A stretch of 12,975 nucleotides of DNA from Gonium pectorale. Taxonomy: Eukaryota > Chlorophyta > Chlorophyceae > Chlamydomonadales > Volvocaceae. Shown here one piece after another: positions 1 to 7,300 of the stretch; within the stretch, counting starts at the first letter, position 1, and every line of letters starts with the position of its first letter. The stretch lies in contig LSYV01000017.1 in the NCBI GenBank assembly GCA_001584585.1, positions 1,861,542 to 1,874,516 of the forward strand. The letters run 5' to 3'. The position numbers and the translations under genes are program-made. The notes under the pieces are model-generated. The model saw nothing but the letters and a program-made list of their open reading frames with translations. It was not told where the DNA came from and ran no database searches.

Positions 1-119
1 AGGGGCAGGGGCGGTTGTGGGGCAGGGGCGGTTGAGGGGCAGGGGCGGTTGAGGGGCAGGGGCGGTTGAGGGGCAGGGGCGGTTGAGGGGCAGGGGCGGT
101 TGAGGGGCAGGGGCGGTTG
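1..119. repeat. G-rich 17-bp minisatellite, 7 copies, open at the left edge
   Basis: Seven consecutive copies of a 17-bp unit (aggggcaggggcggttg, with one a-to-t change in copy 2) fill the left edge and probably continue beyond it. The plus strand carries GGGG runs every few bases, so it could form G-quadruplexes. If the MATE gene continues to the left, this array is in one of its introns or its 3' region. Confidence 0.95.
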
Positions 120-430
120 AGGTGTGGAGGTTCCTCGCTAGAGCCTGGTACGCCTGCCTTTCCTCCCTGGTGGCTCACACGTCACTCCCGATACGACCCG
201 GCCGAGCGGTTGCGCGGGCGGGGAAAGGGGAGGCGGGCGCACCGGCGGGGAGAGTCAGGTTGGAAGGCACTCTAGTGGAGCGCGGATCGCACGCTGCCAC
301 GTTCTCATTGTACAACGGCAACGAAGGCGAGGGGGGCTAGGCCGCTAGGGGCGGGGCGTGACGTGTCAGGAGATGGGGGCAAGTGGGCGTGTGTGCGTCT
401 GTGAGGAGGCCGCAGGTCGCTGGCGCATAC

Positions 431-461
431 TGCATTTCAGAAACGGCGCCGGCACCGCTGC
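431..461 (-). CDS. Possible MATE exon 6 (mini-exon)
   Basis: After acceptor ggcag the sequence reads in the correct phase as G-SGAGAVSEMQ. This resembles the G.aGAa.at...Q segment that follows the FRGFKDT half in MATE proteins. A donor-like GTATGC follows at 430. The reading frame stays open to 340 if that donor is skipped, but the residues beyond (APATCGLLTDAHT) are not membrane-like. Tentative. Confidence 0.3.
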
Positions 462-620
462 CTGCCGGTATGGCCACCTTTCGCATCAGCCACCCCGTGT
501 GTCCGGGCGCCGTACAACTGCTTGAGCGTGCCGTACACCGTACACCGTAAACACGCGTGCAACGCTGTTGCTCTCGCGTCCGACCGCGCCGGCGTGTGTG
601 TGTGTGTGCGCTGCCCCCGT

Positions 621-663
621 ACAGCAGCACCCACCGTACAGCAGCACCCACCGTACAGCAGCA
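621..663. repeat. 17-bp tandem duplication over a splice donor
   Basis: The 17-bp unit acagcagcacccaccgt occurs at 621-637 and 638-654, with a third partial copy at 655-663. On the minus strand each full copy contains TACG followed by GTGGGT, so the exon 5 donor of the MATE gene is present twice. A (GT)n run lies just beside it at about 594-608. Confidence 0.9.
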
Positions 664-796
664 GTATGTTGAGCCCCAGGCTGACGGCCGCCGACGCCAC
701 CGCGCCCACCAGCGGCGTCCGCGTGTCCTTGAAGCCGCGGAACACCCCCGTAGCCACGAAACCCAGCAGCGCAGCGGGGATGCCCAGCGAGCGCAC
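652..796 (-). CDS. MATE exon 5 (FRGFKDTRTPL motif)
   Basis: The acceptor ccatcag is followed by VRSLGIPAALLGF, ATGVFRGFKDTRTPL and the helix VGAVASAAVSLGLNILLLY. The FRGFKDTRTPL segment is the diagnostic loop of FRD3-like MATE transporters. The donor GTGGGT at 651 lies in a 17-bp tandem duplication, so a second identical donor sits 17 bases downstream. Confidence 0.9.
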
Positions 797-3215
797 CTGA
801 TGGCGGGGGGGCGGGCGCGGCGGCGGGCGGGCGGGCGGTAACAGACAGATAGTACGACAGGAAGTAAGACGACAGCGCCCGGGCATCCGGTAGTATTGTC
901 CCCATGGCCGGCGCCCAGGCCATCCCAAGAAGGGGGGGGGGGAGGGAGGGGGGGCGGGTGGCCGAGGCAGTGAAGGGTGCCCACCAGCTGAGCCAGGCCA
1001 GGAAAGAGGAACGCCACCCAAAATTCCCAACTCACCAACCCCACCGCTCCCCACCCACACCCCACCCACTCTGATGTAGTCGGTTGCGTAGGCCGCCACC
1101 GCTGCCTCGGGCGGGTTGAGCGCTGCGCGGTCGGAGGGTCGGTCGGTCGGGAGCGGGGTTGAATACAGGGTTAATGCCAGATCACGTTCTCACGTGTGGG
1201 TGTTGGGGCGGCGGTGGCGCGGCACCGGTCGGAGGGAGGGGTGGCGGGCTGGGCGCGTCGGGGCCTTGGCGGTGCAGCGGCACCAGCAGGGCAACGGGGG
1301 GCAGCTGTACGGCGTATGCGTACGTATGTCCCGGGGTTACGGGCTGCCGCCGTACAACTGCCGTACGTTGGCCAGTGGACAATCGCAAGGCGCCCATGCC
1401 GCGGAGGCCTCAGGCTAACTAGGCCGCCTCAGCTGAGTCAGGTGCGCCCCCCGGGAGTGTGTACTACATACAGCCGTCCGTCGCCCGTCGTACCTCCCAC
1501 GATCCAGCCTGCCGAGCCGTACAGCACCGCCGCGCTGCTGAAGCCGCATACCACCGCGATCCACAGGCTCTTGGCGGCGATGCACGACACCTGACGACGA
1601 CACCGACACGGGGCGGCGGGGTGCCCGGGGGGTGGGGCGAGTGGTAACGAAGAATTTGGGGCTGCGGGGTGACGGGCTTGAGGGGCTCTGCACGAGTACC
1701 GGAGTGCCCTCAGAGCCATGTGGATCCTTCTCAGGACCAGGCACTCCACCCACGTCCTGCGTCAGGGACCCCCGTACCGCACGTCCCCGGCTCTCCGCAC
1801 GATCCACGCCCATCACAGCCTACGCCACCGCAGCCCGGTTGGAGTAAAGCGCCCGGCGCCTCCATGGCCGGATTACTGCTCTCCCATTCAAGGGGTGTAT
1901 GAGTGCTGATCGCACACCATCAAGCGCCCCCCCCCCCGCGCGCGCTCTTCCTCTGCGTCCCAGACCCACCCCGCCCCGCGTCCCGCGGAGCCCTCCCGCC
2001 CCACACTCCCGCCACCGCCACTGCCACCGGCGCACACCTCCTCCGAGTCGTTCTTGACCACCGCCGCCGCGATCTCGGGCACCGTGAGGAAGACCAGGAA
2101 GGAGAAGAGAAAGGTGACGAAGGACACGGCCAGCGAGCCCAGCGACACGGCGCTCAGCTGCTGCGTGCCCAGGTGCCCCACCAGGCCTGCGGGCGGAGGA
2201 CGCAGGGCGGGAGGAGGGGGGGGCATACGTGAGGGAGGGACGGAAGGCTGGTGCGTGTTGGGAGGTAATGAAGATGGGTAACGGGTCGTGTCGCGGGCAC
2301 CGAATTGCATACTCAAAAGTAGGAGCAAACGAGCAATGGCGGTCTTGGTGGTGTTGTAGGCGGTGTGTTGGGTGGGGGGAGAGCAAGCCATACGCCCGCA
2401 CAGCCCACGGGGTGCGACCATAGCCCACAGGAGCGGCACCAGCGGCTCTCCCGGTGCATGCCCGTCCAGCGCCGCCCGGTGCACGCGCCCTCCCCGACGC
2501 CTCCGAAACCGCACGCGCTTCCCTGGTCGTGTGGTGTGGTGTGGTGTGCGATGGCCACCTTGCCCATTAATGGCAGTGACGGGCGGAACGTTGCGCCCAG
2601 CAGCAACAACAAAACAGGGGTCACAGTTCTTGGTTTCCCATTTCCCATCCCCGTCCGCCTCTTTCGCCTTCAAAGCACCTTCCAAGCTCCATACCCTCAG
2701 GGTATCATTTCTTGCTCTCCTTACCCTCCAATCCTGACCGCCTCCCGCCCAAGCCCCCCGCGCTCGTAGACCGGCCTGTCCGACCTCGCCATGGCCATGG
2801 ACTCCGCCCGGCACGGCCAGGCCAGGCACGTACCCGCGTTTAGGGCGTTCATCACGGGCTCCAACAGCATGGCTACCAACGCCGGGAGCGCCACGGCCCA
2901 AATCTCCCTGTCGTGAGGGGACACCAGCAGCCGCTGCGCATGCCGCCGGAGGCTGACGAGCATGCTCTCCTCATGGAGAGGAGCTGCTGCCGCCGCTGCC
3001 GATGCGGCCCCTGCCGTGAGCTCGCGGCGCGGCCCAAGATGCCGCAGTCCGGCAGCGCTGTTGCGTTCTGCCGCTGGGACGTGGCGTGGGCCCAGGGGTG
3101 TGCATGGGGCTGGTCGTTCGGGGCGCCGCAGCTGGCAGGCGAGCATACACGGCCTATATGTTATCGGAGTGGCGCACCGGCCCAGCCCAGCCAGGCCGGG
3201 CGCCGTGCGCGCCAT
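652..3215 (-). CDS. MATE-family efflux transporter, N-terminal half (5 joined exons)
   Basis: This is a split gene for a multidrug and toxic compound extrusion (MATE) membrane transporter, a family that exports small organic molecules or citrate in exchange for H+ or Na+. Exons in transcript order are 3215-2834, 2186-2038, 1590-1494, 1122-1070 and 796-652. Every junction is GT-AG and the phases agree (1, 0, 1, 0, then open at phase 1). The joined product is 275 residues. Residues 1-101 are Arg/Ala/Pro-rich and could be a plastid transit peptide. The family N-terminus begins at DREIWAVALPAL (102-113), followed by LVGHLG (129-134). Hydrophobic helices lie at about 138-170 and 186-208. The motif FRGFKDTRTPL (246-256) is the hallmark of the plant FRD3/EDS5/DinF-like branch. 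The second half of the usual 12-helix protein is missing here, so the gene is partial in this window or truncated. Family assignment is firm. Substrate and location are not known; the plastid idea is inference. Confidence 0.85.
932..958. repeat. Poly-G tract within MATE intron 4
   Basis: There is a run of 11 Gs followed by further G runs broken by single A or C bases. On the transcribed minus strand this is a C-tract inside the intron between exons 4 and 5. Simple-sequence DNA with no coding meaning. Confidence 0.8.
1070..1122 (-). CDS. MATE exon 4 (short exon, ATDYIR)
   Basis: A 53-base exon. Its first two bases complete an Ala codon with exon 3. It reads LNPPEAAVAAYATDYIR, matching the family's xPE...A..Yl.iR segment just before the conserved amphipathic region. 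The donor is GTGGGT, phase 0, and it joins to VRSLGIPAAL with no frame break. Confidence 0.82.
1494..1590 (-). CDS. MATE exon 3 (helix)
   Basis: The acceptor gtcgtcag is followed in phase 0 by VSCIAAKSLWIAVVC and a hydrophobic helix ending GWIVG. The donor is GTACGA, phase 1. The exon fits the third helix region of the MATE first half. Confidence 0.8.
2038..2186 (-). CDS. MATE exon 2 (GLVGHLG region, helices)
   Basis: The acceptor cccgcag at 2187 completes the split Gly codon from exon 1, giving NA-GLVGHLG as in plant MATE proteins. The exon encodes LSAVSLGSLAVSF and then a strongly hydrophobic Phe/Leu/Val run. It ends in DSEE at a GTGTGC donor, phase 0. GC at third positions is high. Confidence 0.85.
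2834..3215 (-). CDS. MATE exon 1 (start codon, leader, first helix)
   Basis: Start ATG at 3215 sits in a favourable GCCATGGCG context and opens a 127-codon run ending in phase 1 at a GGTACG donor. The first 100 residues are rich in Arg, Pro and Ala with few acidic residues, as in algal plastid-targeting leaders. The conserved part begins at DREIWAVALPAL. An internal Met at residue 85 could be an alternative start giving a leaderless form. Whether a further 5' untranslated exon exists cannot be seen. Confidence 0.75.
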
Positions 3216-4081
3216 GGCCGCTGGCTTGTGTGGCTACGACGCTCCGCGTTCGCGGTTTGATATCAAAATGAGGTGGGTTTTCTATGCTCCAGCTATGTGG
3301 AGTAAGAAAAGGGAATCTAAATAGCAGAAATCAGGCGTTGGCTGTGTGGCGACTGGTAGGCAAAGGTTATCGTGTGCACAACCGTTTGGCAACGGCATTC
3401 GTCGTCACGTATTCATGCCTAGCCACCATTCGGCGACGCGCGCAGCCACTGTGACGCCAAACTGTACGGCGTTACTGGTAAATCTTTGTCACGGTGACGG
3501 CCCTTGCGGTTCCAAGGTTCAGTCTTCCGACGGGCAATGTGAAGTGCTTTTGTTGGACACGTGCGTTGTAGAACTTTTGCTTGTGGCATGAGTTGCCGTG
3601 TCGAGCGTCGCTACGTGAATGCCGTCGTTGACTGGGAGGAGTGAGTTTCGTGCGAGTGGGAGATGGGGCTTCGGACGAGTTCTGCAAGCCCGTTGGGGGA
3701 TGGCGAGGCGGCCGGCGTGGCGGGATGGCGCAAACGGGTGATGGTTAGGATGGCAAGCTTCCCCCGATGCTTCTTCCGTCTACATCGCGGGATAGAACTC
3801 ACATTCGATGCAAACGCCAACCACAGGCTGCCAAACGACCGACGCCATGAGCATGTGAGTCGGTTGCGGTAGCCAGATAATAGCAGCTACCGATAGTAAC
3901 AGCTGACAAGGATACTACCCTTGTTTTTAGAGGGCACTGCTGATATTAAACACCGTAGACCCAGGGGCCGTTCCGTCCGAGGGCGGGCCCCAAGGATACC
4001 AACCTCAACCTCGGTGTTGCGTAGCGAGGGAGGCTACTCGCCCATTGTCGATCTGCCCCCACGCCCCACAAGGCAGCAACC
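3216..4081. promoter_or_regulatory. Divergent intergenic region, presumed promoters of both genes
   Basis: These 866 bases separate the MATE start codon (minus) from the BTB start codon (plus), so both promoters and 5' untranslated regions should lie here. It is less GC-rich than the flanking exons. I see no clear TATA box. No reading frame in it looks like a real protein, and no repeats stand out. The regulatory role follows from the arrangement, not from motifs. Confidence 0.5.
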
Positions 4082-4363
4082 ATGTCACAGCCAGTCGCAT
4101 CGCCCGGCATGGAAACCTCCCAGCACGCTGCGACCGCCGGAGGCCAAACGGCGCCCGGCGACCCGCCCCCGGCCGCGGGCAACGCCCACTCGCTGGGCTC
4201 CCCAGCCGACGGCCCTCCAGCCGCTCCGCCCACGCCAACTGCTTCTAGCGCCTTCCCGCAGTCGTCACAGGGCCCCCCGGTCAGCTTCCCATTCGTCGAC
4301 GCCTCCACCGCTGACGCGGTGCTGGCGTTCCCGGACGGCCGCAGCGTGCTGTGCCACTCGCAG
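4082..4363 (+). CDS. BTB gene exon 1 (leader and start of BTB fold)
   Basis: ATG at 4082 (context aaccATG) opens 94 codons. The first ~72 residues are Pro/Ala/Gly/Ser-rich and probably disordered. The last 22 enter the BTB fold with ADAVLAFPDGRSVLCHSQ, which matches the family pattern a-D-v-x-hydrophobic-x-DG-x-x-hydrophobic-x-x-H. The exon ends at CAG before GCAAGC, a GC-type donor, in phase 0. Confidence 0.82.
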
Positions 4364-7300
4364 GCAAGCCGGCCGCTGTGGGTGGGTGGGTGGGGGGAGA
4401 CACCGGGCGGGAGGCGGGGGGCAACAGCGGACAACACCGGAGCAAACACACGGAGAGCTACCCCCCGACTCGTGTTGCCCGGTGGGGGGGGCTCCCACGT
4501 GCTTGCAAGGGAACTGGTGCACGTGCGAGGGGTCGTGTGCGATTTGATGCCCTCATGATGTTTTGTACGCGTGACAGAGTGCAAAAGCAGCGAGCAAAGG
4601 CGTTCTAGCCTCCCGCGCCCGACCCAACGATTGACCCTCGCAACTTAACGTTGGGGTGCTGGTCTGGGGCAGGCGAACTGGGCTAAGCTGACATGTGTAT
4701 GTTGGGGGCCCAGGCCCGGGGCATCGTCCGTATTGAGCTACAGTCCGTCCGCCTTGACCGCCCCGGGTGCGAGGGCCCCCTTCCACCGGGGACCGGTTTC
4801 CGCACCCAGGGGCGACAACTGCCTCAGGCTTCCTAAGCAAGAGCCCCGCCAATCTCGCCATTGACCCCGCCGCAGCCAGCACCCACGCAGCACGCTGGTC
4901 CCCTCCTCCCTGTTCCCCAACTGCCCACGCTGCCGTGCGCACTCACGCCGTGTGCCGTACCTGCACATGCCGTACATGACCGTACGCTGCCGTACATGTG
5001 CCGCCCTCCCCGCGCCTGTCCCGCAGGTGCTGTCCGCTTGGTCCACCGTGCTGCGGGACCTCCTGCTCGCTGCGTCCGAGTGCGGCCGCCATGGCAGAGG
5101 CCGCGGCCGCCATGCGGACACCGTCGCCACCGCCGCCACCGCCGTCAGCCTCGACGTCCAGTGCCCCGACGCCCTCCCGCACCTCAGAACCGCCTCAACT
5201 GCCGCTGCCGCCGGGGCCGCTGAGTGCGGCGGTGCCCACGGCTGCGGCCATCCGCGCAGCGAGGAGGTACCGGTGCGACTGCCCGTCCTAGGCCACCCGC
5301 AGGAGGAGAGCGTGGAAGCGTGGGGCCAGCTGCTGGAGCTGATCTACCCGCCCAGCCGCCTGCCGCGGCCGGCGGTCACGTGGGTGGGTGCCGTACGCGC
5401 CGGTGCCCCGCCCTTGACTCCCAGACCTGCAGGTGTGCTTCCACAGGCTCAACACGGCCTGAGGCTGCGCTCGACGCGGTGAGCGGCCGCGGTACACCGC
5501 TGCGGCCCGAGCGAGGGGGAGTCGGCGTGTGTGTTGGGACCCGGACGGATGCAGGAGACGGACGCACGCCGGGCCCGCTCACGTGTGCCGTTGGTGGTTG
5601 GTTGTTTTCTGGTTGTTTTTTGGGTGTTTTTTTGGTTTTTTTCTCGTTGTTTTGTCGTTGTTGAAAGGTTACAGGAAGAGAGGCGAGAAAGGGCGCAGAC
5701 ATGCGGAGGGGTTGTTATGCCGGGCTGTCAGCAGATACGGCATCGCTGTCACCGCGCTCCCGTCGGTCATGGGACGAAGGCGTGAGCGTGAGCGAGTGCG
5801 TGCTGACGCTGACCGTTGGTCGCACTGTACGGTAACATGCCAGGCGCATACCCGGGTCCCAGCTCCCGGCTGCGCCTGGTGCGCCAAGTGCCCCCCGGGG
5901 TTGGGGGTGGTGTGCGCGCTCGTCGACTTTGACCGGACAGCAGACACACCGCCCGGGGGGGGGGGCGCTCGTTTGCTTGCGAGAACTGCCCTGCTGCCGC
6001 ACGGACACACTTCTGGGCCGGGCCGGGCCTTGCACACTCACACGCCCACACACACAACACGCGTAATGGGTCGTTGGGCTGCTGGCTAGAAGGCTAGAAT
6101 GCTAGAATGCCAGACTGCTCGGTTGTTCGGCTATTTGCCTCGCCTCTCTCGCCTACCTCGCCTAGTCTGTTTGCCTAGTCTGTTTGCAGCATGTCCACAA
6201 GCACGCACGCATATTCGCATGACGTAACACACACAACACAACATCCAACACACTACACACAAAACACAAAGCACACAGCTCTGCCGTACAACGCCGTACG
6301 GCACACATGCATGCAGGACAACATCGAGGTCGTGATCCTCCTGGCCGATAAGTACGGCATGCCCGGGCTGCTGCTCATGTGCGAGGAGTTCCTGCTGGGA
6401 GGGCCGGAGGCGGCGGCCGCCGCCGCCGGCACGGGGACCTGCTGCGGCGGCGCCGACTGCGCCGCCCCCTCCACCAGCCCCGCCGCCTCGCGCATGGGCT
6501 CCAACATCCCCTGCTACCACTCATCTGCTCTCCACCTCCACTGCCACTCAGCCCCGCACTCGAGCCAGCAGGGCAGCACTAGCGGCGGCGCTGGAGGCAG
6601 CGGCAGCGCCGGACCGCGCTGCAGCGTCTGCTCCCGGCCCGCCGGCGGCGGCGGCGGCGGCTGGCAGCAGTTGCCGCACGGCGCCGCGGCGGGGGCTGGG
6701 GGGGCGGTGTTCAGCTCCGACCCCGGCGATCCGGCCTACGTGTGGCGCTGGCTCCACCGGGCTGACCGGCTGCACATGGAGCGGGTGAGCTTCGGCGGTC
6801 GGTTTGTGAGCCGGCATGGCGGTTGGGCGGTTTATGGCCGTTGACTGGCTGTTAGCATGATTACGGATACATGGTCCCGTGATGGGCCCTGGCGGGCGTT
6901 GTGCCTTCCTACTTCCTAGAGTAGTTGGGAGGCGGCGAAGCCGCGCGCCGCACCCACCCACCACCTCTTGCGCGGCGGGGCTGTTGGCGGACTGCCTAGG
7001 CGGGCATCGCAGACCCCAAAAGACAAAAGGCTCAACACCCACGCCCCGGGCTCTTGTCAGCGCTCACACGCCCGTACGGCGCCCAGGTGGTGGCGCACTG
7101 CCTGGACTTCATCGCCTCCGAGGCGGTGCTGGGCCCCGGCGGGGGGCTGGCGCCGGGCGGCGAGGCGGAGGAGGGGCTGCTAGCGGAGCTGCGGCCCTGC
7201 ACGCTGGGCAGGTGCCTCGGGGCCGCCGGCCGGGCGGGTGACGGCGGGCGGGCGGGTGACGGCAGGCGGGCGGGTGACGGCGGGCGGGTGGGTGACGGCG

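Noticed and set aside
437..1099. A 220-codon minus-strand open frame taken as one gene.
   Set aside because: It runs through MATE exons 4 and 5 and their introns. Only the exon parts match the family, and splice sites with matching phase lie exactly at the ends of the similarity.
1888..2901. A 337-codon minus-strand open frame.
   Set aside because: Only residues encoded at 2038-2186 look like a protein family (MATE exon 2). The rest is low-complexity and lies in introns.
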